Source: Panopea generosa (lineage: Eukaryota; Mollusca; Bivalvia; Adapedonta; Hiatellidae). From it: 64,000 bases of DNA. Both the position numbers and the translations under genes were made by a program. Below are positions 47,735 through 59,796 of the stretch, in pieces; position 1 is the first letter of the stretch; each line of letters starts with the position of its first letter. The DNA lies in the NCBI GenBank assembly GCA_029582155.1, contig CM055895.1:10578544-10642543 (forward strand), written 5' to 3'. The notes beneath the pieces are model-generated. The model saw only the letters and a program-made list of their open reading frames with translations. It searched no databases and had not been told where the DNA came from.

Positions 47735-48780
47735 TCGTAAAATATCTTATACACTGTTTCTCCTAGCATACCGCTCAGTCTCAATGCTGACATTTTATCA
47801 GGACGTTTTTTATCGTGATTTTAGGCTCTGAATATTTCGTTGTTATCCTTTTGTTTTGGTCCGTTCATTTTTCCTTGTCTGTATCTGTTTTAGACTGATA
47901 TTTTGGATTCCAGATTTACTACATGCTTCCTTTAATATTTCAATACAAGTTACAAAGTCATCAAATAGTATAAAAAAACGAGTTGACATATATAGTTCAA
48001 TATTGACAAGTTCTGATCATTTTTCAACATGATTAACATTTTGATGACAAAATGGAATGTCATGTTTAAAGTGTCAAATAAGAGTCTAGTTAATAGGACG
48101 GTGTGACGACCATACATTTTTTAATAATGACATAGTATGATAACTTATTGTTAATTAAAAAGATGCAATACACCGTGAAATGTGTATAAATATCACGCAA
48201 CATAATTTTTTTTGTAGTGACAAACTATTAATTTTATTGTAATAAATTATTTCGTGTACACAAGCTTTAATTATATTTCAACATTATATGATTTTGTATT
48301 GACAGTATATGTCGAGGAGATATAATGTCGTGTTAACTGTGTAAACCCTCAGCAACATCCTAAATGCTTCAAACTTGTAAATACTTGCTTTTTAGAATGT
48401 TTTACAAAGTAATAAAGAAACATATTTCAAAACGATATACCAAGTTGGTACCATTTGGTAGCGTTCCTTCGGGTTATGTTAGCATTTGGCATGTCTTACA
48501 AAATGGTCCGTTTGGGTTATTCTTACACGAGAGTCAGACTTTATTGCCACAATGTCTTTATAATAAAATATCAACTCCGGATTTTATATATTAATATTGC
48601 TTCATAACTGGTTATTTAATAAGACAGGCATTACGAATGTTTGAAAATAAGAAATCAACACTTCTTTATCAAGGCAAAACATTGCTGCTAACAGTGACCT
48701 ACTATTATAGTTACATACGGTATATCTTTATAACACACACTCAACACTTATGTCCAACAAGCTTCAAAAGTCTTATTGAT
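47735..48780 (-). repeat. 3' flank of the intact SLC22 gene (paralogous to 10,930-12,034)
   Basis: Homology to the flank of copy A starts at 'tacactgtttctcctag' (47,751) and runs to the stop codon, with words such as 'ttccttgtctgtatctg' and 'gtgtgacgaccatacat' (48,099). This marks the downstream border of the duplicated unit near 47,740. A poly(A) signal could not be chosen among several AATAAA-like words. Confidence 0.6.
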
Positions 48781-48963
48781 TCAGAACTTTGTCATTGTTT
48801 CCTCAGCCGTGGTACCATCTTTTGAAGGTTCCTCATTTTGGTTTGTATCCAATGTGTCTTTTAGTACTAGACCTTTGGTTTCTTTGAAAATCATAATGAG
48901 ACATGCCGATGCTATCATCAACACTCCGCTCAGGAAATACAGCAGCCCTGGAACGTCGTCATC
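48781..48963 (-). CDS. SLC22 exon 8 (residues 451-510, stop)
   Basis: VPGLLYFLSGVLMIASACLI (TM12), FKETKGLVL, then an acidic/polar cytoplasmic tail ending TMTKF and TGA at 48,783-48,781. Confidence 0.9.
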   Translation of the reverse strand, partial: DDDVPGLLYFLSGVLMIASACLIMIFKETKGLVLKDTLDTNQNEEPSKDGTTAEETMTKF

Positions 48964-51900
48964 CTAAACGAAAATGATTTTTTAATATGTATGTGTTATA
49001 AGTCAAAGGTTGTGTCATTGTTTCCAATAATTATTTAAAAGGTGCGCACATAATATTAGAATGAAGAAGTGGGACTAATATATGTTTTAGAATTTGATAT
49101 AACGATGGCTAGTTAAGTTATCAATTGATGTATGTGCCAATATAATTATATAGCTCCTAGGGACATATAACTTTTAAGAAAAATTTTGTAAAGTAAATAT
49201 ATATTTATCCGTAAAATTGAATGCAAATGCGAAAATAGTGTTTTAAAAACGGGCAGTAAGTTACAGGTTATTACGGTATTGGTTATAACCTAACTGATCA
49301 ACCAATGTATGTAATAATACCAGGACAGTCAGTAGATAAGTATACATTAAAACCCAACTCACCAACAATGTATATAATAATATGTGGGCAGTCAGTGAAT
49401 AGGTATACATTATAACCCAACTCATCAACCGATGTATCGTAATAATATCAGGGCAGACAGTAGTAAATACGTATATATTATAACCCAACTCATCAACCGA
49501 TGTATGGTAATAATATCAGGGCAGTCAGTAGTAAATACGTATATATTATAACCCAACTCATCAACCGATGTATCGTAATAATATCAGGGCAGACAGTAGT
49601 AAATACGTATATATTATAACCCAACTCATCAACCGATGTATCGTAATAATATCAGGGCAGTCAGTAGTAAATACGTATATATTATAACCCAACTCATCAA
49701 TCGATGTATCGTAATAATACCAGGGCAGTCAGTAAATAAGTATACATTATAACCCAACTCATCACCCAATGTATGTAATAATATCAGGGCAGTCAGTTCA
49801 TAAGTATAAAGTATAACCCAACTCATCAACCTATGTATGTAATAATATCAGGGCAGTCAGTATATAATTTTAGATTATAACCCAACTCATCAACCTATGT
49901 ATGTAATAGTAGGTGAGCAGTCAGTAAATAAGTATATAGTATAACCCAACCCATCAACCAATGTATGTAATAATATCAGGGCAGTCAGTAAATAAGTATA
50001 AAATATAACCCAACTCGTCAACCTATGTATGTAATAGTAGGTGAGCAGTCAGTAAATAAGTATACATTATAACCCAACTCATCAACTAATGTACGTAATA
50101 ATATGTGGGCAGTCATTTAATAAGTATATAGTATAACCCAACTCATCAACCTATGTATGTAAAATTTTCCAGGGCAGCCAATAAATAAGTATATAGTATA
50201 ACCCGATTCATCAACCTATGTATGTAATAATATCAGGGCAGTCAGTAAATAATTATACATTATAACCAACTCATCAACCTATGTATGTAATAATATGTGG
50301 GCAGTCAGTAAATAAGTATAAAGTATAATCCAACTCATCAACCTTTGTATGTAATAATATCAGGGCAGTCAGTAAATAAGTATACGTTATAACCCAACTC
50401 TTCAACCAATGTGTGTAACTATATGTGAGCTTTCAGTAAGTAAGTATCCATTAGAATCTAATTCTCCAACCGATGTTTGTCGTTATTAGTGGGCTACCAC
50501 AAAGTAACTTTACATTATAACCCAACTCATCAACCAATGTATGTAACTAAATGTGAGCTTTAATAAAGTAAGTAAGTAAGTAAGCAAGTAAGAAAGTAAG
50601 TATAAATTAGAACCTTATTCACCAACCAATGTATGATATTAAATGTGGGTTGCCAGTAAGAAAATATGGATAAGAACTCAACTCATTAACCAATGTATGT
50701 GATCATTTGTGGACGGTTCGTAGATAAACACTAGTATACATTATAACCCAATTTATTAAACAATATATGTAATCAAATGAGAGCAGTCAGTAAGTAAGTA
50801 TGGAGCAATATATATATTACTGGTGCGAAAATATGAAAGGAAATAAGATAAATAATACCATTACCAAAAAGACAATTTGTGGCGCTACCATACCCCCAAG
50901 CCTGGCAGCGGTGCTGTGTACTCCGTATGCGATAGTCCTTATAATGATATACAAAAGAAAGTTGTCAGATGTCGTGATTTTAATTTACTGCTTATTTTTA
51001 TAATTCATGTACCTAGAGTTAGGGTATTTATATCAATAAACAAACATAAATACTTTTGAAACTAATGACATTTTTTATGAACAAAGGACGTACATTATTG
51101 GAATTCAAATATTTGTATATACAAAAACGAATAACATTATGATATAAGAAATGTTTGTAAAACTATATGTATACTTTAATGTAGCTTTGAAAGTCAGTAA
51201 ATTTATACTTGTGGCATATTAAAGAACGTAAAGCATAGACATATACATGCGATGTACACTTTGAGAAAAGATAGAATGAGTGAGCAATTTATGTTCATGC
51301 AGTCCTAATGCTACTCTCGACATATTGTTGTCAAACCTCTTTATATATTTTAATTTAATTTGAATGTTGATATTAAAAACATTATATTCTACTTATATTT
51401 AGTAAAATATTTGATGTGACCGAAATATATAAGGCGCTATTTCAAGATCGTTGACCTCTCATCGCTAAGGTCGTAGGTTCGAGTCCCGCTCGGTCCAAAA
51501 ACTTTATGTGAGAAAGTTTGTCAGTTACTTACGGAAGAACGTTGATTCTACTCAGATTCATTCTGATATATTCTTCCGCCAATGAAACTGAATATGCTAT
51601 ATATAATCTGAAATCGTGTTGAAAATGGCGTTTACCCCCATTCAAAAAATGTTTTATAGATTGTACATGTATAGGTAATTTTGAAAAAAAACATGAATAA
51701 ATAATACTGTATACCTGACGACAGTAGGATAGAGCTCTGTAGTAAATATAATCATGGCCTGCCAGCCACACGCTACTCCTAATTTAGCCACTAGGGCTAT
51801 AATGTTGGTAACCTGTCCACTAATTGGCGAATCTGAATGGAATGTAAAGCTTTTTATAAAACATTTTTTTTAAATCATGTAGTCTGTTTATGCAAATACA

Positions 51901-54900
51901 TCTCATCAAAAATAATATTCATTTGAGATTTATTCCAGTCTCAAAGCAATAATAATAACATTGATATCATACAATGTATGTACATAGTCAGTCTATTATA
52001 TGAATTACAAGATATTATCACACAATGCAAAAATCAATTAACTATTCACACAGTAAGATTATGTCTAACGCTGCAAATCGATCGATTAAATGTTTGTTAA
52101 GATAAACAAACTACTTAAACTCTGACAAAAAACAAAAGCACTATTGTGCAATATAAAATATATCTGAAAGTATCGAGTATCCCCTCTGAATATATCAGGA
52201 AAAAAATGATTTTTGCAGCATATATATAGGAGTTGATAAAGAGGTAGCACTATACATACAAAAAGATGCATTAACAATAGTAAAATACACTTCTTTCTAA
52301 TATTTTAAAACCGATTTTGGCACAAATACTAATCAAAGGTGAGTACAAAATTAAGAAAACTGTCTTATCAACATTTGACAAATTATAAAAAATACTATTA
52401 ATGAACTGTGAAGCATTTCTATATCATTATAAAGATGGCGTTCTAAAACTATTTGTCTTTCATCTTCCACTTATTACAAAAGGGGCTTTTTTTATCTTCT
52501 AACTTAAGTTTATCATATCTACCGTTCTTAATTCTTATATGGGCAACACCACAACGAAACTTATTAAAATCGGACCTATGCCTTAAAGGTAATAGAATTT
52601 TAAAATAATTTTCAACTTCAAAATGATTTTTAAATACTATAGGTGCGTATATATATAACCAGAACGTGTTTTTATGACATCATCAACATGAGTACGTACA
52701 CGGATATTGACACTCATATTCGAAAATTGTTGAAGATTAAGCGATAAAAATGCCTTTTTACAGTAAAGATATACTTTTTACAAAAACCTTTACATGTAGC
52801 TTTGAAGTAGGTCCAGAGTGCAATCCGTTTATTGGGTCTACTTTCATTCATATTCATAAAAGATAGGTGACACCAGCATGTAGAAATTGTCTTCAATGAC
52901 GGCTTTTTTTCACGTCAAAAACAGATATATTATCATTAAAAGAGAAATTTGCAGTGTTACTATCATCCGAGATGTCTATATGTAAATGAGTCTAGGTATG
53001 TTCATTACTAGTATTGTGAAAAAAAGAACTTAAGTCAGCTATTCATTTGTCCAAAACATCGGTTATAGAAATAGAACCATCTGGAAATTTTACTTTAAAA
53101 GTTTACATTACATTTAGTTTTTTACTGGTTTACCGATCTTCCAGAACTTGGACATATCGACATTGCATTACAACCATTAAGTAATTCATTGTGTGAAGCA
53201 AACCAATAATAACGCTTTGACTTTTATTCAATACGATCAAATAATTTACGAACATGTGTTCAGATTTAAGATTTTTTATCATTTCATTTTATTATTCTTA
53301 TTTATACTACACTAATACTGATTCAACACTGTCGATATCATGTTGTGTTTGTAATCCTTACTCCAACTTGTCAATAGCAGTATCAACATCAGTAAGCACT
53401 TGTGTATTATTTAGAAATGAATCTGGTCATTTAGTTAAATCAAATGTATCATAACTACTACTTAATGGTGTTTCAGTATCAAAACGAAACATGTTTAAAG
53501 CTATATTCCATTTTAACTAAGTATGATCTAATGTACAAGTGGTGAAAGAGAACTCAAATCACCTGACCTTTTTATTAAATCCACATTTCTAAAAACTGAA
53601 CAAATCATCATAACCGCAAATGACGTAATATATCACTGACGAACGCTTGATAGAAACAAATGTAAAATCGTTGTTGAAACAATTTCTCCCATTTAACATA
53701 CAAATATTGGTACCGATCAGAAAATCTATAAATAGCTTACCATATTGATTTATTTTAGTAGACGACTTTTGCCCTTTTTCCCTTGTAATAAATCAATATC
53801 AATTCAAAATTGTTTTTAACAATGTTATTTACTTACTTATTTTATGTCATGTGATGACATTAAAACTTTCATGCAGATAAAATACGATTTGTGTCACTTT
53901 ACATCTTATCATTACGCTGGGGTTAATATAAACGCGGGTATAAAACAACGTATTTTGAACATTCATGGCTGATGGCACGACAAATGCTCTGGTACAAGCT
54001 CTTGAATTTCATATATGTTAAACATTATCAATTTCGCTAAAATATGACCGCATAAAAAGAGTGAGTGTTCACGCAAGTTGTTTTATAAATTTGAATTTAA
54101 ACTAAAATGAAACACGACGTTTGTATGTGATTTTGGACGACGTTGAGAGAATGCTATATATAACTAACGTGAATACGACGTCTTTCGAAATATTAGGTAA
54201 ACATCGTGTGTTTTAAGTGTTTCGTTTTTAATTTGAATTTGTTTCTTCGAAAAAAAACTAGCAAGAACACCCCATGTTTTTATTCCATTATATTGTAGTG
54301 AAATAAGTAGAATTTAACATATGCAAAATTCAAGAATTTATTTAAACCCGTGTTTTAATCAACCCCAGCGTAATGATTGCATTGTATCTGTATAATAAGT
54401 TATACTCTTATCTCAGGAAATAAAAGCAGTCTTTTAAAAATGCTATTTAAAACAATTTTTAATCAATATTGCTTTTTTGTAAGGAAATAACCGTGAAAAT
54501 CGTCCGAAAAACACGTAGCGCTAGGAGGCGCTGATAACAAGATTTTGCGGAACAATATTAAAATAACAAAGCTTAGCTGAAAGGTGATGCTTCATAGAAT
54601 ATGTGCACAGATTTTTGATAATTTACGCCAGATATCATCAAATCCGATAGGATCGCCGGAACTACCCTAATTTCACTACAAACTTACTTAAAACGAGTTA
54701 TCGGAGAAGGATAATTTTATATTTATACTCCACAAGAACCGGCTCTAGCATTTTTATGTATAACTTTTTCGATTCAATCCAAACCATGTATAACCTTTAA
54801 ATTTAAATTTGTGATCATGAAGTAGAGTTTTTGCTAATACCCAAATGTCAATTCCGGTATTTAGAACACATAATGATCTTCAATAAAAGTGTCAGATTCA

Positions 54901-57900
54901 CAGTCAACACTCCAGCCACGAACGTTCAAAAACCCGGCTGACAGCAAAGTACGATTGCTCTGTTCTCGGTTGTTCAGACGTTGGCTGTTGTTGCTACAGC
55001 AATTATTATTGTTGCTATAGCGACGTCCTGCTCTGGTTCACCTACCACTACTATCGCGAGAGTCACGAAAGTCTCTATTGAATTCACTGGAACAAGAACT
55101 GGTGCTGTGTCATCCACTTTGTTGCTATGTGGGTTGTTTCCAATATGGTCATCTCGGTTAACACGAATAAAACATGACTCTTTCACAAACAATATCGCGC
55201 TGATTAAGAGCACCAAGAATAGTTCGGAAGTTACTGGCCATCAACCGGTCTGCTGAGGATTGATGATGGTGTATGTACGTATGACTTTCACATACTGCTT
55301 ACTGGTCTTTAGTTTTTGCCTTCTGTTTCATGACCTTACATTTATCGGCGTTGGAAATTGCCAATTTTAATGCAAGGCTTGATATCACTGGCATAAGTCT
55401 TGCGCTGAGCACTGCAGCACACCACATCACTCACCCGGAGACCATCGCGTATTAGATAGTATACCTTTGCTACTGACATTCTCATTAGCATTCTCTGGAA
55501 GGCGTATAATAACTACGTTAAGAGGGATCGTAGACTGTTGTGGTGGTACATTGGTGACATTTGAATGAAGTTTTACTCATTTCATAAAGTTCCCCTATTA
55601 CTTCAACTTTGAAGAAATCTTTAAAATAGTTAAACTTTTTCTCAGCATTCTTACGGATACGATTCATTTCAGAGTTGACACGTTTGCCTTACAATATATA
55701 ATTGATATTCTCTGCTTCAGGTCTCATTTAAGTGTGTCCATGCGTTACTTAAGGGAAGAAAATATCGTGTACATGTCAGCAGAGAGTTTACCTATAAGTT
55801 GCTCTACCAATGGAGTGGCATTAACACGTACATCAGCATCCGCCACCACAACGGATCTTGGAGCTGGAGTTGGTTTACCGCCATTCATATTTAAGGTGCG
55901 CTTTGCTTTTGCCATAACACGAGGCTTTTTGACTGTAGAGTTACTGATTGATGGTTCAGAAGCAATGTGAACACTGGCAATACGCTGAGAGGACATAATG
56001 GATTCAACGTTCTCCTCAGCATTCTTTATCAGATCGCAAGAGTCAGTAGCAGTAGAAGTCATTGCTTGATCGGGAGAGCTGGCCGAATTATATCTAACGC
56101 AGGCGAGTCAACACAGCGTCAACACAAAGCGCGCTAGTCAACCGTAACAATTTCCCCGCTTTATAGCGTATCCCGATAAAATTGTAGTTTTATAAATAAC
56201 ACAATAGCACATGTCAAGTAAATCTCAGGAGTGAATTTCATGTATCTATATGTAGGAATCAGTTAACATGTCAGAATCATTCGAACATCCCAAGTTGAAA
56301 CACAATACCTATACAAAAACCATCCCTGTAAAAATCCATATATCACCTCAGTAAAACATAAAAACTTAACAATAAAACTTAACAAAACAAAATGAACGTG
56401 CAAAAATAACAACTTACCATCAAGACACGTAACAATATATAGTTTTAATACTGTTTTCACATACATACCTATGTATTGTAAAACACCCACTGTTATACCG
56501 GCTGCACCAGATAGGCAATAGAAGCCCAAGCATACTTTCTTCCTGCCAAACCTAAGTGAAATGAGAACGTGAAAACGACATTTAAGTAAATCATTTTTGA
56601 TACAACGAAACAAATGTTACTTATAAGCATGTAACAAATTAATATTCTTTCATTTTTGTGCTTACAAGTGTATGAAATAGATATAACAATAAGAAAATTA
56701 AATATATAAGATATAATCCATGTGCTGTTCAATTATTTTGAAATTTAATTTGAGATGCATATGAAGGTAAAATAAATCTCGTGTTTAAAATAAATGGTAA
56801 AACTTACCAATTCACCAAGAACATGACGATGAAGGTTGCAGGCGCCTCCACTATATTAATAAGGAACATGTTCATATACAGATCGCCTGATAGACTTTTC
56901 ACTCCAAATGTAATACCATAGTAACCATAGCTTGCAGCAAACCTGAATTTACACCAAAATATCAATAGAAAAGCTTTTCTTGAAAATATATATTGATATA
57001 TAAATGAAATTGATATTTGACTTTGACTTATTATCAAAATGTTTATCTATTCTTATTACGATGACGCAAATGTTATATCAGACCCACTTGCTAAATATGT
57101 TTACCAATGTAACAGACGAACTTGCTAATTATTAACTACACTACGCTATTGTAAAACTACGCGATCTTATCATTAGAATGAATTCGAACCTACCGTATAA
57201 GGTATTGGTATGATAAGATTAATACAAAGTTACAACAAAACGTCCAATATTGGCCGATTCTAACTATCAATCATTTTAGATAAGCGTAAATGGTTTATAC
57301 TAATATACATGTAAAAACGACGCACTAGTTTACCACTACAGCAGACGGACGTTTTAAATATATTGAGCAAAATACCAAATGCCTATGTTGAATATATAAC
57401 CGAAAAAGCAGGCCCATTTACTTAATGTGTTTACCGATATATCGGACACTCGTGCTAAATATAGTTACTAAAGTTGCAAGCACACTGACTAACCTGTTAC
57501 CAGTACAAAATAAACACTTACTAAATATGTCTACCAATATAGTTGACGCATTTGCTTACTTTGTTTACAAATATTGAGTCGCACTTGCAAAATATCTTGA
57601 CCTAGATAACAGCGGAACTAAATATTCTTTCCTCGTAATACGTATAAAAATAATATGCAAAAAAGTAATCACAGAGCATTGCACCACAATGGCACAAATA
57701 AAATGCATTGAACAGAAAAATATCTGAAAGTATCATATTTTGTCCATAGAGTATCAGTTATTCAAACACTTCTATGAATAACAATGTTTGTATTTACAAC
57801 TGAATCTGTCAGCTGTTGTGTTACCTAATTAATCCAATTTATCATTTGCTGAATAATCAAAAGAACGGTATATATTTGCTTTTACATTGTAATTTGCATG

Positions 57901-59796
57901 AATCAAGAGAAATATGAGTCAGAATACGCCATAAATGTTTGTATAAATATACATCTCACCAAATAAACAATAACGCAATTGTCGTCTTGATGCTCTCCCT
58001 TGTCCTAAATAAGTCGATCACTGAATATTTTTTGTTCGATGCTTGGTGGGATTCTTCATCTTTAGCTGTAGCAATGATCTTAGTAAGGTCTGGCTTCTCT
58101 GCTCTGTTTACTTTCGCAATGGCAGAAATTACATGCTCAGCGTCTTCAAATCGTTGTTTAGTAACTAACCAGCGGAAACTTTCTGGTACAAACCTGAGAT
58201 GCATGTAGAGAATTAGTTGTATTATTTCAACTTATGTATGCAACAACGATACTCGTCATATTACAGTATTATAAAACTACTTATTGTTGACGATTTCAGA
58301 TAATTATAACTTTTAAAGACATCAGGTCAGTAGAATATATTATAGAGTATTCAGTTAAAATCTATCGAAATGATTTTTGACTTTAGTTTACTCACCACCA
58401 TGTTATTAGAAAGGGAGTTCCAATAATTGCAATGGCCAGATGAATGTTTTTCCAGTCATGTAAAAGCCAAGCAACAAGAGCAAATAGACCTGCTTCTAGC
58501 GCCCAAGATGGTGTAGCTACTATTGCTGGACGCCATCTTGATGATGCAAATTCTATTGTTAGCATGTACTGTACTGTCAGATAGAAACCAATACCAAATC
58601 CAATTAGAAAACGCATCACAGCGTACATTTCCCAGGAAACGGAAAAATAGGCGGCCACGTTGAAGACTATTTGTATCAGAAGAGCAAGAAAGAATGTTGG
58701 TTTACGACCAATTAAATCTGACAAATGACCACAAATGAAACAGCCAATCAACACCCCGGCCATTTGAATAGTCGTTATCATAGCAACAATCCACTTCCGG
58801 TCACAAACAAGATCCCACTGAAAATAAAAAATAAAAATATAACAAAAGTAGTTAGATATAAACTTTTAGAATAAAACGGCATCATTCCGTTTATACTTCT
58901 TATATGGATGTAGTAGATTTTAATATTATGTATTGTCCAATATCAGCATTTACAAACAATTATACGAGTCAAAAACAGAACATATTTTATTGTTTTCAAT
59001 GAAAACAGTAACCACAACAACATAAACACAATATGTAAATTAATCAAGGTACGAGACAGACAGACAGCTTAAAGCTGGCTAACAGATGCTCACGGTCTCA
59101 TTCTTTATCTACCCACCAATCCAGCTCTCGCCGTTTTCAAACGAGACCGTGTATTTAAGAAAAAATATTCTGTTAAAGTACGGCAATATGCACATGTGTA
59201 TACAAACCATCAAAGGTTCAGGTAAATATATAAATTACTGTTAATGCAAATATTATAAATTTTCATCTGCGAAATTGTGAGTACTATTAATATTTTCATG
59301 GATATAAATGGTATCTTAACAAACAAGTTAACTAATAGGATATTTACTTTTAATATATTGAAAAAAATGACTGTGTGTCTATTACTTTGTCCATTTTATG
59401 AAATTAGTCGCATTGACAAATTCATCATACCTAAATGAGTATAAATAAAAAGTTGAGCATCGAAAAAAAGTTTATAACCTCTGACCAAGTTGTATTAGTA
59501 TTAATACACACCTCTGACACAACCGTAGTCATTTCGTCGTTGTTAAAATAGTAATCAGTACAGCTATTGTCGGTTCCGTTTATTTTACACTCTCCTTTTA
59601 GTTCATCAAACTTGGTCCCATTTTCTATGTTGCCTTTACACCAAAACCCTGGGTCTTGTCCGGCGAATGTCATAGTGATCATACTCCACGTGCTTACAGT
59701 CTTTCCAATGTGTACAATGATACACAGCAGCCATTGATATATACCACATCCACCAAGGTCTCGTATCAAATCTTCCAGTAAGACGTTGTAAGTCAT
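48781..59796 (-). CDS. SLC22-family organic ion transporter (major facilitator), 8 exons, intact
   Basis: A plasma-membrane transporter of organic cations, anions or zwitterions; the substrate cannot be read from sequence. Exons: 59,796-59,512; 58,817-58,396; 58,193-57,960; 56,942-56,808; 56,551-56,469; 51,832-51,715; 50,937-50,865; 48,963-48,781. Every junction is GT/AG, phases agree, and the sum of 1,533 bp encodes 510 residues without a stop. Family marks: TM1 near 19-41; a large extracellular loop with Cys 53, 70, 79, 100 and sequons at N59, N73, N77; EWDLVC at 95-100; MFS motif GHLSDLIGRK at 125-134; PESFRWL at 239-245; FGRKK at 360-364; TELYPTVVR near 418-426; FKETKG at 476-481. The length is near the usual 500-560. 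The chosen start (MTYNVLLEDLIRDLGG) fits family N-termini; an in-frame ATG at 59,949 would add 51 residues. It is the only unbroken copy of four related segments. Confidence 0.92.
49277..50800. repeat. 64-68 bp minisatellite, about 23 units, in last intron of the SLC22 gene
   Basis: Unit core 'aacccaactcatcaacc' + 'atgtatgtaataatatcagg' + 'gcagtcagtaaataagtata'. Most units are 64 bp. Four neighbours at 49,440-49,700 are 68 bp and nearly identical, with an extra 'agt' in 'cagtagtaaatacg', which suggests recent local amplification. A short (GTAA)n run sits at 50,566-50,584. Confidence 0.9.
50865..50937 (-). CDS. SLC22 exon 7 (residues 426-450)
   Basis: TIAYGVHSTAARLGGMVAPQ, TM11 region. Acceptor tataag, donor GTAATG; ends in phase 0. 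Confidence 0.88.
51386..51548 (+). mobile_element. tRNA-derived SINE in intron 6
   Basis: A tRNA-like head (51,418-51,498) has a perfect B box GGTTCGAGTCC at 51,476-51,486 and pairing acceptor ends (GACCGA with TCGGTC). It is followed by a conserved-looking body 'gtgagaaagtttgtcagtt' + 'acttacggaag'. The same intron in copy A lacks this block, so it inserted after duplication or was lost there. The body may be a shared SINE central domain; that is from memory. Confidence 0.6.
51715..51832 (-). CDS. SLC22 exon 6 (residues 387-426)
   Basis: DSPISGQVTNIIALVAKLG, then MIIFTTELYPTVVR, TM10 and the ELYPT signature. Acceptor ccattcag, donor GTATAC. Intron 5 before it is 4.6 kb because of a LINE insertion. 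Confidence 0.9.
52430..53250 (-). pseudogene. LINE EN-RT linker and C-terminal domain remnants
   Basis: 53,250-53,020 reads KSKRYYWFASHNELLNGCNA, the linker found before RT in this LINE type. 52,570-52,430 reads RHRSDFNKFRCGVAHIRIKNGRYDKL followed by SPFCNKW, the C-terminal region beyond RT. About 450 bp of weak sequence joins them, so most of RT is gone. Confidence 0.55.
54690..54935 (-). pseudogene. LINE endonuclease fragment
   Basis: Reads FLNVRGWSVD, then IDIWVLAKTLLHDHKFKFKGYTWFGLNR, then HKNARAGSCGV. This is the order of the first blocks of LINE apurinic-like endonucleases, in which the position of 'LAKTLL' normally holds the catalytic Glu of an ETxL motif, here lost. The rest of the domain is absent. 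The interval 54,680-53,260 shows no more coding signal. Confidence 0.6.
55270..56062 (-). pseudogene. LINE ORF1 protein remnant
   Basis: Starts MTSTATDSCDLIKNAEENVE and is open for 105 codons to LSADMYTIFSSLK. After a stop it continues RMDTLK and then EMNRIRKNAEKKFNYFKDFF, a likely coiled coil. It then reads VVIIRLPENANENVSSK, IRDGLRVSDVVCC and AQRKTYASDIKP, an RNA-binding-domain-like part of LINE ORF1 proteins. At least three frame changes are needed. No zinc knuckle is seen. Confidence 0.6.
56469..56551 (-). CDS. SLC22 exon 5 (residues 359-387)
   Basis: FGRKKVCLGFYCLSGAAGITV, the second GRK loop and TM9. Phase 2 in, 1 out; donor GTATGT. Length 83 bp, equal in copy B. Confidence 0.88.
56808..56942 (-). 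CDS. SLC22 exon 4 (residues 314-359)
   Basis: FAASYGYYGITFGVKSLSGD followed by IVEAPATFIVMFLVNW, covering TM7 end and TM8. Donor GTAAGT. It is the best preserved exon across paralogues; copy A keeps it open. Confidence 0.9.
57080..57620. repeat. Degenerate 34 bp minisatellite in intron 3 of the SLC22 gene
   Basis: Irregular units containing 'cttgctaaatatgtttaccaa' and 'gcagac' correspond to the sharper array at 37,920-38,240. Confidence 0.5.
57960..58193 (-). CDS. SLC22 exon 3 (residues 236-314)
   Basis: Starts FVPESFRWLVTKQR and encodes the large cytoplasmic loop between TM6 and TM7, rich in Lys, Glu and Ala, then the start of TM7 (TTIALLFIW). Donor GTGAGA. Confidence 0.9.
58396..58817 (-). 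CDS. SLC22 exon 2 (residues 96-236)
   Basis: Acceptor tttcag, donor GTGAGT, phase 0 in and 2 out. It begins WDLVCDRKWI and covers about TM2 to TM6, including the motif DLIGRK and WALEAGLFALVAW. Confidence 0.9.
59512..59796 (-). CDS. SLC22 exon 1 (residues 1-95)
   Basis: Encodes the cytoplasmic N-terminus, TM1 and most of the glycosylated extracellular loop. It ends TTVVSE before donor GTGTGT, phase 0. A possible acceptor (ttcagtcatcag) lies just before GAAAATG, so a non-coding 5' exon may exist upstream. The paralogous copies A and B lack this exon. Confidence 0.85.

Larger units (their letters stand above)
52430..56062 (-). mobile_element. LINE inserted in intron 5 of the SLC22 gene, RT deleted
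   Basis: Same strand as the host gene. Order: ORF1 (56,062-55,270), start of endonuclease (54,935-54,690), EN-RT linker (53,250-53,020), then a C-terminal Cys/His block (52,570-52,430). The RT catalytic domain is missing between the linker and the C-terminus. The corresponding intron of copy A is about 270 bp and lacks it. Clade uncertain. Confidence 0.7.

Noticed and set aside
49261..49829. Hydrophobic minus-strand frames
   Set aside because: Translations of the 64 bp minisatellite.
51418..51498. Functional tRNA gene
   Set aside because: B box is perfect but the A box is poor and it is joined to a SINE body, so it is read as a SINE head.
54974..55256. Pair of opposing 80-91 codon frames rich in Ala, Ile and Thr
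   Set aside because: Fall within the decayed stretch between LINE ORF1 and endonuclease; triplet-rich sequence keeps both strands open.
55734..55970. 78-codon plus-strand frame
   Set aside because: Antisense shadow of the LINE ORF1 in SLC22 intron 5.
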